Source: Larus michahellis (lineage: Eukaryota; Chordata; Aves; Charadriiformes; Laridae). Taken from it: a stretch of 64,000 nt of DNA. Below, one piece after another: positions 45,720 to 58,500 of this stretch (position 1 is its first letter; every line of letters begins with the position of its first letter). A program made the translations under genes and the position numbers. A model generated the notes under the pieces. It was not told the DNA's origin and did not search any database. It was given only the letters and a program-made list of their open reading frames with translations. Location: contig NC_133903.1 of the NCBI RefSeq assembly GCF_964199755.1, positions 58,286,739 to 58,350,738 on the forward strand, read 5' to 3'.

Positions 45720-45985
45720 TCTTCTCTTCCGCCCCCTTTGCCGCCCCTTTTTTCTTCTCTTCCGCCCCCTTTGCCGCCCCTTTTTTCTTCTCTTCCGCCC
45801 CCTTTGCCGCCCCTTTTTTCTTCTCTTCCGCCCCCTTTGCCGCCCCTTTTTTTTCCTCTTCCGCCCCCTTTGCCGCCCCTTTTTTTTCCTCTTCCGCCCC
45901 CTTTGCCGCCCCTTTTTTTTCCTCTTCCGCCCCCTTTGCCGCCCCTTTTTTTCCTCTTCCGCCCCCTTTGCTGCCCCTTTTTTTT
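45720..45985 (+). repeat. Sub-array of 33-bp units, about 8 copies
   Basis: CTCTTCCGCCCCCTTTGCCG then CCCCTTTTTT. The first copies have TTCTTCTC and later ones TTTTCCTC, so a variant took over midway. Confidence 0.88.
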
Positions 45986-46069
45986 CCTCTACTCTTCCCA
46001 CAGCCCCTCCTTTTTCTACTCTTCTCACAGCTGCCCATCGTTTTTTTTTCCTCTCTCCCCACAGCCGCC

Positions 46070-46435
46070 CGCTTTTCTCCTCTCCCGCCCCTTTTCCCCC
46101 CTTTTTTTCTCCTCTCCCGCCCCTTTTCCCCCCTTTTTTTTCTCCTCTCCCGCCCCCTTCCCCCCCTTTTTTCCTCCTCTCCCGCCCCCTTCCCCCCCTT
46201 TTTTCCTCCTCTCCCGCCCCCTTTCCCCCCCTTTTTTCTCCTCTCCCGCCCCCTTTCCCCCCCTTTTTTCTCCTCTCCCGCCCCCTTTCCCCCCCTTTTT
46301 TCTCCTCTCCCGCCCCCTTTCCCCCCCTTTTTTCCTCCTCTCCCGCCCCCTTTCCCCCCCTTTTTTTCCTCCTCTCCCGCCCCCTTCCCCCCCTTCTTTT
46401 CCTCCTCTCCCGCCCCTTTTCCCCCCCCTTTTTTT
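46070..46435 (+). repeat. Sub-array of ~33-bp units, about 11 copies
   Basis: CTCCTCTCCCGCCCCCTTTC then CCCCCCTTTTTT with small length changes in the C and T runs. Confidence 0.85.
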
Positions 46436-46532
46436 CCTCTTCCTTCCCAGCCCCTTTTTCTTCTCTTACCCCCTCTACTCCACTTTATTTTCTTCTTCCG
46501 CCCTTCTGTCCCCCTGTTGTTTCTTCTTCCTT

Positions 46533-46810
46533 CCCTCAGCCGCCCCCTTTTTTCCCTCCCCTTCCCTCAGCCGCCCCCTTTTTTCCCTCCCCTTCCCTCA
46601 GCCGCCCCCTTTTTTCCCTCCCCTTCCCTCAGCCGCCCCCTTTTTTCCCTCCCCTTCCCTCAGCCGCCCCCTTTTTTCCCTCCCCTTCCCTCAGCCGCCC
46701 CCTTTTTTCCCTCCCCTTCCCTCAGCCGCCCCCTTTTTTCCCTCCCCTTCCCTCAGCCGCCCCCTTTTTTCCCTCCCCTTCCCTCAGCCGCCCCCTTTTT
46801 TCCCTACTTT
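46533..46810 (+). repeat. Sub-array of 31-bp units, 9 copies
   Basis: CCTCAGCCGCCCCCTTTTTT then CCCTCCCCTTC, starts near 46536 and every 31 bp to about 46784. It is almost invariant. Confidence 0.92.
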
Positions 46811-48129
46811 TTTTTCTTCTCTCCTGCCCTTCTGTTCCCCTTTTCTTTCTCTTCCCCTGCGCCCCGTTCCCCTACTTTTTTCTTTTCTTCCCGTCCAGTT
46901 CTGTTTTCTTCTTCTCTTCTGAACGGCCGCCCCTATTTTTCCCTCTTCCTTCCCAGCCCCGTTTTTTTCTCTTATGCCCTCTACCCCCCTTTTTGTTTCT
47001 TCCTCATTCCCACAGCCCCCCCATTTTTTCTCTCCCCTTCCTACAGCCGCCTCCCTCTTTTCTACTCTTCCCACCGCCGCCCGTCATTTTTTTTCCTTCT
47101 CTTCCTCAGCCCCCTTTTTTCCTCCTCTTCTGCCCCGTTTCCCCCGCTTTTTTTCTTCCCTCCCCAAGGCTGCCCCCTTTCTTAACTCTTCCACCCCTGT
47201 GCCCGCCTTTTTTTTTCTTCTCTCCCCACAGCCACCCCCTTTTTTCCTCTTCTGCCCCTTCCCCCTTTTTTTTTCTACTCTTCCCACGGCCGCCCTGTTT
47301 TTTTTTTCTACTCTTCCTCCCTAGTCCCCTTCTTTCCCTCTACCGGCCCTTTCCCCCCCTTTTTCTTCTCACTCTAAGGCCGCCCCTTTTTTTCTTCCTT
47401 GCCGCCCCCCTGCCCGCTTTTATCTTCCTTTCCCCACATCCGCCCCCTTTTTTTTCTTCCCTTCCCCACAGCTGCCCCCTTTTTTTCCTCTTCTGCCCCT
47501 TCCCCCCTTCTTTGTTCTCTCCACCCTCTGTCCCCCTTTTTTTTTCTCTTCCCTTCCCCATGGCCGCACCCCTGCTCCCCTTTCTTTTCTCCACATTCGC
47601 CCCTATTTTTTTCCTCTCTTCCGAACGGCCCCCCCTATTTTTTTCCCCTTCTTTCCCAGCCCCCTTTTTTCTTCTCTTCTCTTTGCTGCCCCCCTTTTTT
47701 CTCTTACTCCCTCTACCCCACTTTATTTTCCTCTTCCGCTTCTCTGTCCCCCTTTTTCTTCTTCCTTCCCAGCCACTCCCTTTTTTCTCTTCTTCCTCAC
47801 GGCTGCGCCCCTTTTTTACTCTTACCCCCTCTAGCCTACTTTTTTCCTCTTCTGCCCTTCTGCCCCCCTTTTTTTTCCTCTTCCCTTCCCCAAAGCTGCC
47901 CCCCTTTTTTTCCCCTTCCCCAAAGCTGCCCCCCTTTTTTTTCCTCTTTCCCCGGCAACCCCCTTTTTTCCTTATTTTCACCCCCGTGCCCCCTTTTTTA
48001 TTCTTCCCATCCAGCTTCTGTTTTTTTCTTTTCTTCCCGTCCAGCCCCCTCTTTTTTCTTTTATTCCCCCACCACCCCCTTTCTTCTTCTCTTCCTCACA
48101 GCCGCCCCCTTTTTTCTTCCCTTCCCCAC

Positions 48130-48605
48130 AGCTGACCCCGTTTCCCCTCCCTTTTATCCCTCTTCCGCCCCGTTTCCCCTCCCTTTTATCCCTCTTCCGC
48201 CCCGTTTCCCCTCCCTTTTATCCCTCTTCCGCCCCGTTTCCCCTCCCTTTTATCCCTCTTCCGCCCCGTTTCCCCTCCCTTTTATCCCTCTTCCGCCCCG
48301 TTTCCCCTCCCTTTTATCCCTCTTCCGCCCCGTTTCCCCTCCCTTTTATCCCTCTTCCGCCCCGTTTCCCCTCCCTTTTATCCCTCTTCCGCCCCGTTTC
48401 CCCTCCCTTTTATCCCTCTTCCGCCCCGTTTCCCCTCCCTTTTATCCCTCTTCCGCCCCGTTTCCCCTCCCTTTTATCCCTCTTCCGCCCCGTTTCCCCT
48501 CCCTTTTATCCCTCTTCCGCCCCGTTTCCCCTCCCTTTTATCCCTCTTCCGCCCCGTTTCCCCTCCCTTTTATCCCTCTTCCGCCCCGTTTCCCCTCCCT
48601 TTTTT
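48130..48605 (+). repeat. Sub-array of 32-bp units, 15 copies
   Basis: CCGCCCCGTTTCCCCTCCC then TTTTATCCCTCTT, starts at 48165 and every 32 bp to 48581, with one partial leading copy. Confidence 0.93.
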
Positions 48606-49879
48606 CTTATGTCCCCAAGGCTGCCCCCTTTTTTACCTCTTCTGCCCCCCTGGCCCCCTCTTTCTTCCTTTCCCCACAGCCGCCCCCCTTTTTTTTCCTC
48701 TTCTGCCCCTTTCCCCCCCTTTTTTTTCTTCTCTTCCCACAGCCGCCTGTTATTTTTTTCCTCCTCTTCTGCCCCTTTTCAGCCCTCTTTTTTTCTTCGC
48801 TTCCGCCCCTTTCCCCCCCTTTTTTCCCTATTCGGCCCCTTTTCAGCCCCCTTTCCTTCTCTCCCCAAGGCCGCCCCCTTTTTTTTCCTCTTCTACCCCC
48901 CTGCCCCTTTTTTCTTCCTTTCTGCCCCCCTTTTTCTTCCTTTCCCCACATCCACCCCCTCTTTTTCTTCTCTCCCCACAGCTGCCCCCTTTTTTCCTCT
49001 TCTGCCCCTTTTCCCCCCTTTTTTGTCCTCTCTGTCCCCCCTTTTTTCCTCTCCGCCCCCTCTCCCCCTTTTTTCTCTTCCCCTGCCGCCCCCCTTTTTT
49101 CCTTCTTTTTGCCCCCTGCTCCCCTTCTTCTTTTCTTCCCATCCAGCCCCCTTTTTTCTTTTCTTACCCTGCTGCCCCCTTTTCTTCTCTTCCGAACGGC
49201 CCCCCCTATTTTTTCCCCTTCCTTCTCAGCCCCCTTTTTTCTTCTCTTGTCATTACTGCCCCCCTTTTTTTCTCTTACCTCCTCTACCCCACTTTATTTT
49301 CCTCTTCTGCCCCTCTGTCCCCCTTTTTCTTTCTTCTTCCTTCCCAGCCGCCCCCTTTTTTCTTTTCTCTTCCTCACGGCCGTGCCCCTTTTTTTCCTCT
49401 TACCCCCTCTAGCCCACTTTTTTCCTCTTCTGCCCTTCTGTCTTCCTTTTTTTTCTCTGCCTGCCCCAAAGCCGCCCCCCTTTTTTTCTCTTCCCCCGCT
49501 GCCCCCTCTTTTCCTTGTTTTTGCCTCCCTGCTCCCCTCTTTTTCTTTTCTTCCTGTCCAGCCCCCTCTTTTTTTCTTTTCTTCCCTTCCCCACAGCCGA
49601 CCCCCTTTTACTTTTCTTCCCTTCCCCACAGCCGACCCCCTTTTACTTTTCTTCCCATCCAGCCCCCTTTTTTCTTCCCTTCCTCACAGCTGCCCCTATA
49701 TTTTTCCTTTTCCTTCGCAGCCCCTTTTCTTCTCTTCCCACTGCCCCCCTTTTTTCCTCTTCTGCCCTTCTGTCCCCCTTTTGTTTTTTCCTCTTTCCCA
49801 CAGCCCCCCCGTTTTTCCTCCTCCCTCCCCACAGCCGCCCCCTTTTTTCTACTCTTCCTACAGCTGCCTGTCATTTTTT

Positions 49880-50262
49880 CCTCCTCTCCCGCCCCTTTTC
49901 CCCCCTTTTTTTCGTCCTCTCCCGCCCCTTTTCCCCCCTTTTTTTCGTCCTCTCCCGCCCCTTTTCCCCCCTTTTTTTCGTCCTCTCCCGCCCCTTTTCC
50001 CCCCTTTTTTTCGTCCTCTCCCGCCCCTTTTCCCCCCTTTTTTTCGTCCTCTCCCGCCCCTTTTCCCCCCTTTTTTTCGTCCTCTCCCGCCCCTTTTCCC
50101 CCCTTTTTTTCGTCCTCTCCCGCCCCTTTTCCCCCCTTTTTTTGTCCTCTCCCGCCCCTTTTCTCCCCTTTTTTTCGTCTTCTCCCGCCCCTTTTCTCCC
50201 CTTTTTTTCGTCTTCTCCCGCCCCTTTTCTCCCCTTTTTTTCGTCCTCTCCCGCCCCTTTTT
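49880..50262 (+). repeat. Sub-array of 33-bp units, about 11-12 copies
   Basis: CTCTCCCGCCCCTTTTCCCC then CCTTTTTTTCGTC. The last copies change to TTCTCCCC and CGTCTT. Confidence 0.9.
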
Positions 50263-51289
50263 ACTTGTCTTCCAAACGGCCGCCCCCCTTATTTTCTCTT
50301 CCGCCCTTTTGTCCCCCTTTTGTTTCTCTCCCCTTCCCCTCAGCCGCCCCCTTATTTTCTTCTTTTGTCCCTCTGCCCCCCTTTTTTTCCTACTCTTTCT
50401 TCCCAGCCTTCTTTCCCTCTTCCGCCCCTTCCCCCCGCCTTTTTCTTCTCTCCCCAAGGTCGCCCCCTTTTTTTCCCTCTGCCGCCCCCTGCCCCTTTTT
50501 TCTTCCTTTCCGTCCCGCTGCCCCCCTGTTTCTTCCTGTCCCCACAGCCACCCCTTTTTTTTTCTTCTCTCCCCACAGCCCCCACCTTTTTTCTATTCTT
50601 CCCATAGCAGCCCATCGTATTTTTTTTCCTCCTCTTCCGCCCCTCTTCGCCCCCTTTTTTCTACTCTTCCCACAGCCGCCCGTTGTTTTTTTCCTCCTCT
50701 TCCTCCCCAGCCCCCCGTTGTTTTTTTCCGCCCCTTCCCCCCCATTTTCCCTCTTCCGCCCCTTCCCCCCCTTTTTTCTCTCCCTAAGGCCACCCCCTTT
50801 TTTCCCCTCTTCTGCCCCCCTTTTTCTTCCTGTCCCCACAGCTGCCCCCTTTTTTTTCTTCTCTCCCCACAGCCGCCCCCTTTTTTCCTCTTCTACCCTT
50901 TTCCCCCGTTTTTGTCCTCTCCGCCCTCTGTCCCTCTTTCTTATCCTCTTCCGTCCCTTCCCCCCCTTTTTTCTCCTCTTCCCACAGCTGCCCGTTATTT
51001 TTTTTCCTCCTCTTCTGCCCCCAGCCCCCTTTTTTCTTCTCTTCCGCCCCTTTCCTTCCCGTTTTTCTTCTCTCCCCAGGGCCAACCCCTTTTTCTCCTC
51101 TTCCACCTCGCTGCCCCCCTTTTTTTCATCTCTCCCCACAGCCGACCCCTTTTTCCTCTTCCGCCCCTTTTCCCCTCTTTTTTTCTCTGTCCCTCTGCCC
51201 CCCTTTTTTTTCTTTCCACCGCCCCCCTTTTTTCCTTCTTTTTGCCCCCCTGCTCCCCTTTTTTTTTCTTTTCTACCCATCCAGCCCCC

Positions 51290-51425
51290 TTTTTTCTCCT
51301 CTTCCTCACGGCCGCCCCCTTTTTTCTCCTCTTCCTCACGGCCGCCCCCTTTTTTCTCCTCTTCCTCACGGCCGCCCCCTTTTTTCTCCTCTTCCTCACG
51401 GCCGCCCCCTTTTTTCTCCTCTTTC
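51290..51425 (+). repeat. Sub-array of 30-bp units, about 5 copies
   Basis: CCTCACGGCCGCCCCCTTTT then TTCTCCTCTT, identical in each copy. Confidence 0.88.
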
Positions 51426-51974
51426 TTCTCAGCCCCTTTTTTCTTCTCTTCCCACTGCTGCCCCCCTTATTTCTCTTACCCCCTCTACCCCCCTATTTTT
51501 TCCTCTTCTGCCCTTCTGTCCCCCTTGTGTTTCTTCTTCCTTCCCAGATGCCCCCTTTTTTTTTCTTTACTCTTCCTACAGCCGCCCATCTTTTTTCTAC
51601 TCTTCCTACAGCCGCCCGTGTTTTTTTTTCCTCCTCTTCCTCCCCAACCCAGTTTTCTCTTCCTTTCCCCACAGCCGCCCATCTTTTTTCTACTCTTCCC
51701 ACAGCCGCCCGTCTTTTTGTCTCCTCTTCCTCCACAACCCACTCTTTTTTTCTCTTCCCTTCCCCACAGCTGCCCGTCTCTTCTTTCCTCCTCTTCCTCC
51801 CCAACCCCCCTTTTTTCCTCTTTCGCCCCTCTGCCCCCCTTTTTTCCTCTTTCGCCCCTCTGCCCCCCTTTTTTCTTCTCTCCCCACAGCCGCCCCCTTT
51901 TTTCCTATTCTGCCCCTTTGCCCCCCTTTTTTTCCTCTTCTGCCCGTTCCCCCCCTCTTTTCTTCTCTCCCCAA

Positions 51975-52190
51975 GGCCGCCCCCTTTTTTTTCCTTGCCG
52001 CCCCCCTGCCCCCCTTTTTTTCCTTGCCGCCCCCCTGCCCCCCTTTTTTTCCTTGCCGCCCCCCTGCCCCCCTTTTTTTTCCTTGCCGCCCCCCTGCCCC
52101 CCTTTTTTTTCCTTGCCGCCCCCCTGCCCCCCTTTTTTTTCCTTGCCGCCCCCCTGCCCCCCTTTTTTTTCCTTGCCGCCCCCTTTTTCC
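51975..52190 (+). repeat. Sub-array of ~29-30 bp units, 7 copies
   Basis: CCTTGCCGCCCCCCTGCCCC then CCTTTTTTTT. Copies differ only in the T-run length (7 or 8). Confidence 0.88.
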
Positions 52191-54889
52191 CTCTTCCGCC
52201 CATCTGCCCCCCTTTTTTCCCTCTTCCGCCCCTTTCCCCCCTCTTTTTTCTACTCTTCCTTCAGCCCCCCTTTTTTCTACTCTTCCTTCAGCCCCCCTTT
52301 TTTCTACTCTTCCCACAGCTGCCCGTTGTTTTTTTCCTTCTCTTATTCCCCAGCCCCCTTTTTTTCTCTTCCCACTGCTGCCCCTCCTTTTTCCTCCGCC
52401 GCCCCTTCCCCCCCTCCTTTTTCCTCCGCCGCCCCTTCCCCCCCTCCTTTTTCCTCCGCCGCCCCCGTTCTTGCTTCCCCTCCCCCTCCTGTCTTTTTCT
52501 CTTCCGCCCCTCCCCCTCCTTTCCTTCTTCTCGCCCCCCTGCTCCCCTTTCTCTTTCTTCCTGTCCAGCCCCCCCTTTTTTCTTCCCTTCCCCACAGCTG
52601 ACCCTGTTTTTTCCCCTTCTGCCCCTTCCCCCCCCGTTTTTTCCCCTTCTGCCTCTTTTTTCTCTTCCCCCGCTGCCTCCTTCTTTCCTTCTTTTTGCCC
52701 CCTGCTCCCCTTTTTTTTCTGTTCTTACTGCGCCGACCCCTTTTTTTGCTTCCCTTCCCCACAGCCGACCCCTTTTTTTGCTTCCGCCCCTCTCCCTTCT
52801 TTCCTTCTTTTCACCCCCCTGCTCCCCTTTTATTTTTCTTCCCGTCCAGCCCTCTCTTTTTTCTTCCCTTCCCAACAGTCGACCCCTTTTTTCCTCTTCC
52901 GCCCCTTTCTCCCCTCCCTTTTCTTCTCTTCCTCACAGCCGCCCCCTTTTTTCTTCTCTTCCTCACAGCTGCCCCTATATTATTCCTCTTTCTTCCCAGC
53001 CCCCTTTTTCTTCTCTTCCCACTGCCACCCCCCTTTTTTTCTCTTACCCCCTCTACCCCCCTGTTTTTCCTCTTCCGCCCTTCTGTCCCCCTTTTGTTTC
53101 TTCCTCCTTCCCACAGCCCCCCCATTTTATCTCTTCCCTTCCCACAGCCCCCCCCTTTTTTCTACTCTTCCCATAGCCACCCCCTTTTTTTCTACTCTGC
53201 CTCCCCAGTCCCCTTTTTTCCCTCTTCCGCCCCTTTTCCCCCCGCCTCCCTTTTTATTCTCTCCCCAAGGCCGCCCCCCGCCTCCCTTTTTATTCTCTCT
53301 GCTCTCTGTCCCCCTCTTTTCCTTCTTCCCGTCCCGGCCCCTCTTTTTCTTTTCTTCCCGTCCCCACAGCCGACCCCTTTTCCCCGCTGTTTTTTTCCTC
53401 TTCCACCCCTTCCCCACCTTTTTTCTTCCCACCGCTGCCCCCTTTATTCCTTCTTTTTGCCCCCCTGCTCCCCTTTTACTTTTCTTCCCATCCAGCCCCC
53501 TTTTCTTCTCTTCCTCACAGCCACCCCTATATTTTTCCTCTTCCTTCGCAGCCCCCTTTTCCTTCTATTCCCACTGCCGCCCCCCTTTTTTCCTCTTCTG
53601 CCCTTCTGTCCCCCTTTTGTTTCTTCCTCATTCCCACAGCCCCCCAGTTTTTTCTCTCCCCTCCCCACAGCCGCCCCCCTGTTTTCTCTTCCGCCTCTTT
53701 CCCCTCCTTTTTTCCTCTTCCGCCCCTGCCCCTTTTTTCTTCCTTTCCGCCCCCCCGCCCCCATTTTTCTTCCTTTCCCCACATCTGCCCCCTTTTTTTT
53801 CTTCTCTCCCCATAGCCACCACCTTTTTTCCTCTCCTGCCCCTTTTCTCCCCTTTTTTATTCTCTTCCCACCACCCCCCCTTTTTTTCTCTTCCCCTGCC
53901 GCTCCCCTTCTTTGCTTCTTTTTACCACCCTACTCCCCTTTTTCTTCTTTTCCCCCGCCACCCACTTTTCTTCTTCTCGTCCCCATGGCTGCCCCCTTTT
54001 CTTCTCCTTGTCCTCACGGCTGCCCCTATTTTTTTCCTCTTTCTTCCCAGCCCCTTTTTACTTGTCTTCCAAACGGCCGCCCCCCTTTTTCTCTTCCGCC
54101 CGTTTGTCCCCCTCTTGTTTCTCTCCCCTTCCCACAGCCCCCCCCCCGGTGTTTCTCTCCCCTTCCCACAGCCCCCCCCCGGTGTTTCTCTCCCCTTCCC
54201 ACAGCCCCCCCCCGGTGTTCCTCTCCCCTTCCCACAGCCCCCCCCCCCCGGTGTTTTTTTTTCTCTTCCTGTTCAGCCCACTTTTTTCTTCTTCCGCCCC
54301 TTTCCCCGCCCTTTTTTCTTCTTTCCCCAAGGCCGCCCACTTTTTTCTTCCCTTCCCTTTCCCCCAGCCGCCCCCTTTTTTCCTCTTCTGCCCCTTCCCC
54401 CCATTTTTCGTGTTTTGCCCCTCTGCCCCCTTTTTTTCTACTCTTCCCACAGCCGCATGTTGTTTTTTTCTCCTTCCTCCCCAGCCTTCTTTCCCTCTTC
54501 CGCCCTTCCCCCCCCTTTTTCTTCTCTCCCCAAGGCCGCCCCCTTTTTTCCTCTTCTACCCCTCTGCCCCTTTTTTCTTCCTTTCCCCACAGCCACCCCC
54601 TTTTTTTCTTCTCTCCCCACAGCCACCCCCCTTTTTTCCTCTTCTACAGTTTCCCTCCCTTTTTTCCTCTTTCGCCCCTCTGCCCCCCTGTTTTTTCTTC
54701 TCTTCCCACAGCCGCCCCCTTTTTTCTTCTCTTCCGCCTCTCTGCCCCCCTCTTCTCTTCTCTTCCCCACAGCCGCCCCCTTTTCTTTCTTCTCTAGCCC
54801 CGCCAGCCCCCTTTTTTCCTTCTTTCCCCCCCTTTGCTCCCATTTTTCTTTTCCTCATCCTCCCCGACCCCCTTTTTCTTCTTCTCTTT

Positions 54890-55175
54890 CCCTGCCAGCC
54901 CCTTTTTTGCTTCTTCCCGCCCCCCTCCTCCCCTTTTTTGCTTCTTCCCGCCCCCCTCCTCCCCTTTTTTGCTTCTTCCCGCCCCCCTCCTCCCCTTTTT
55001 TGCTTCTTCCCGCCCCCCTCCTCCCCTTTTTTGCTTCTTCCCGCCCCCCTCCTCCCCTTTTTTGCTTCTTCCCGCCCCCCTCCTCCCCTTTTTTGCTTCT
55101 TCCCGCCCCCCTCCTCCCCTTTTTTGCTTCTTCCCGCCCCCCTCCTCCCCTTTTTTGCTTCTTCCCGCCCCTCTC
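54890..55175 (+). repeat. Sub-array of 31-bp units, about 9 copies
   Basis: GCTTCTTCCCGCCCCCCTCC then TCCCCTTTTTT. Confidence 0.9.
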
Positions 55176-55419
55176 CCTCCTTTCTTTTTCTCTTCTGCCC
55201 TCCTGCTCCCCTTTTTTTTTCTTCCCGTCCAGCCGACCCCGTTTTTTCCTTTTCTGCCCCTTTTCCCTTTTCCCCCCCGTTTTTTTCCCCCACCGCCGCC
55301 CCTTTTTTCTCTTCCCCCGCCGCCCCCCTTCTTTCCTTCTTTTTGTCCCCCACTCCCCTTTTATTCTGTTTTTACCGCGCCGACCCCTTTTTTCACTTCC
55401 CTTTCCCACAGCCGACCCC

Positions 55420-55560
55420 TTTTTTTCTCTTCCGCCCCTTCCCCCCCCGTCTTTTTCTCTTCCGCCCCTTCCCCCCCCGTCTTTTTCTCTTCCGCCCCTT
55501 CCCCCCCCGTCTTTTTCTCTTCCGCCCCTTCCCCCCCCGTCTTTTTCTCTTCTGCCCCTC
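55420..55560 (+). repeat. Sub-array of 30-bp units, 4-5 copies
   Basis: CTTTTTCTCTTCCGCCCCTT then CCCCCCCCGT. Confidence 0.87.
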
Positions 55561-58500
55561 TACCTTCTTTCCTTCTTTTCGCCCCCCTGCTCCCCTTTTT
55601 TTTTCTTCCTGTCCAGCCCCTCTTTTTTCTTTTCTTCCCCCACCACTCCCTTTTCTTCTTCCCTTCCCCACAGTCGACCCCTTTTTTCCTCTTCCGCCCC
55701 TTTCTCCCCTCCCTTTTCTTCTCTTCCTCACAGCTGCCCCTATATTTTTCCTCTTCCTTCCCAGCCCCCTTTTTCTTCTCTTCCCACTGCCGCCCCCCTT
55801 TTTTCTCTTACCCCCTCTACCCCCCTTTTTTTCCTCTTCCGCCCTTCTGTCCCCCTTTTGTTTCTTCCTCCTTCCCACAGCCCCCCCTTTTTTCTACTCT
55901 GCCTCCCCAGTCCCCTTTTTTCCCTCTTCCGCCCCTTTTCCCCCCCTGCCTTTTTCTTCCCTCCTCAAGGCCGCCCCCTGCCTCCCTTTTTCTTCCCTTC
56001 CCCACGGCCACCCCCTTTTTTTATTCTCTCCCCACAGCCGCCCCCTTTTTATTCTCTCCCCACAGCCGCCCCCTTTTTATTCTCTCCCCACAGCCGCCCC
56101 CTTTTTTCCTCTTCCGCCCCTGCCCCTTTTTTCTTCCTTTCTGCCCCCCCGTCCCCCTTTTTCTTCTCTCCCCATAGCCACCACCTTTTTTCCTCTCCTG
56201 CCCCTTTTCTCCCCTTTTTTTTCCTCTCCGCCCCCTCCCCTTTTTTATTCTCTTCCCACCACCCCCCCTTTTTTTCTCTTCCCCTGCCGCTCCCCTTCTT
56301 TGCTTCTTTTTACCACCCTATTCCCCTTTTCCTTTCTTCCCCCGCCACCCACTTTTCTTCTTCTCGTCCCCACGGCTGCCCCCTTTTCTTCTTCTTGTCC
56401 TCACGGCTGCCCCTATTTTTTTCCTCTTTCTTCCCAGCCCCTTTTTACTTGTCTTCCAAACGGCCGCCCCCCTTTATTTTCTCTTCCGCCCTTTTGTCCC
56501 TCTTTTGTTTCTTCCTCCTTCCCACAGACCCCCGGTTTTTCTCTCCCCTTCCCACAGCCCCCCCTTTTTTCTACTCTTCCCATAGCTGCCCGTTGTTTTT
56601 TTTCCTCTTCCTGTCCAGCCCACTTTTTTCTTCTCTTCCCACAGCTGCACCCTTTTTTCCTCTTCCGCCCCTTTCCCCCCCGCCCTTTTTTCCTCTTCCG
56701 CCCCTTTCCCCCCCGCCCTTTTTTCTTCTTCCGCCCCTTTCCCCCCCGCCCTTTTTTATTCTTTCCCCAAGGCCGCCCCCTTTTTTTACCTCTTCTGCCC
56801 CTCAGCCGCCCCCTTTTTTTACCTCTTCTGCCCCTCAGCCGCCCCCTTTTTTTACCTCTTCTGCCCCTCAGCCGCCCCCTTTTTTCCTCTTCTGCTGCTT
56901 TCCCCCTTTTTTTCTACTCTTCCCACAGCTGCACGTCGTTTTTTTCCTCCTCTTCCTCCCCAGCCTTCTTTCCCTCTTCTGCCCTTTCCCCCCTCTTTTT
57001 CTTCTCTCCCCAAGGCCGCCCCCTTTTTTTCCTCTTCTACCCCTCTGCCCCTTTTTTCTTCCTTTCAGCCACCCCCTTTTTTTCTTCTCTCCCCACAGCC
57101 GCCCCCTTTTTTCCTCTTCTGCCCCTCTGCCCCCCTTTTTTCCTCTTCTGCCCCTCTGCCCCCCTTTTTTCCTCTTCTGCCCCTCTGCCCCCCTTTTTTC
57201 TCTTCTCTTCCTCACGGCTGTGCCCCTTTTTTTCCTCTTCTGCCCTTCTGTCCCCCTTGTGTTTCTTCTTCCTTCCCAGATGCCCCCTTCTTTTTTTTCT
57301 CTACTCTTCCTACAGCTGCCCATCTTTTTTCTACTCTTCCCACAGCCGCCCATCTTTTTTTCCTCCTCTTCCTCCCCAACCCACTTTTTTTTCTTCCTTT
57401 CCCCACAGCCGCCCGTCTTTTTTTTCCTCCTCTTCCTCCCCAACCCCCTTTTTCTACTCTTCCCACAGCCGCCCGTCTTTTTGTCTCCTCTTCCTCCACA
57501 ACCCACTCTTTTTCTCTTCCCTTCCCCACAGCCACCCGTCTTTTTTTTCCTCCTCTTCCTCCACAACCCCCTTTCTTCTTCTGTTCTGCTCCTTTCCCCC
57601 CCTTTTTTCCTCTTCCGCCCCTCTGCCCCCCTTTTTCTTCCTTTCCCCACAGCCGCCCCCTTTTTTTTCTTCTCTCCCCACAGCTACCCCCTTTTTTCCT
57701 CTTCTGCCCCTTTCCCCCTTTTTTCCCTCTTCTGCCCCTCTGCCCCCTTTTTTTTCTACTCTTCCTACAGCCCCCCTTTTTTCTACTCTCCCACAGCTGC
57801 CCTTTGTTTTTTTCCTTCTCTTACTCCCCAGCCCCCTTTTTCTTCTCTTCCTACTGCTGCCCCCTCTTTTTCCTCCTCCGCCCCTTTTCCCCCCACCCTT
57901 TTTTCCTCCTCCGCCCCTCTTCCCCCCCTACCCTTTTTTCCTCTTCTGCCCCTTTCACCCCCTGTTTTTCTTCTCTCCCCACAGCTGCTTCCTCATTTTT
58001 TTACTCTTTTGCTCCTCTGCCCTCCTTTTTTCTTCTCTTCCCACAGCAGCCCCTTTTTTCTTACCCCCGCTGCCCGTCTTTTTTTTCCTCCTCTTCTTCC
58101 CCAGCCCCCCTTTTTTCATCTTCCCACTGCCGCCCACTTTTTTATCCTCTCCACCCCTCTGCCCCCCTTTTTTCTCTTCCCTTCCCTATAGCTGCCCCCT
58201 TTTTTCTTCTCTTCCCACTGCCACCCCCTTTTGTCTTCTTAACCTCTCTGCCCCGCTTTTATTTTCCTGTTCAGCCTGTCTGCCCCCCTTTTTTCCTCTT
58301 TTGCCCTTCTGCCCCCCTTTTTTTCTTCTCTTCCCCCGCCAGCTGCCCCCCTTTTTTCTTCTCTTCCCCCGTCAGCTGCCCCCCTTTTTTCCTCTTTCCC
58401 CCCTGCTCCTTTTTCTTGTCTTCCCGCCGTCCAGCCCCCCTTCTTTTTTCTTGTCTTCCCGCCGTCCAGCCCCCCTTCTTTTTTCTTCTTTTCTTCCCAC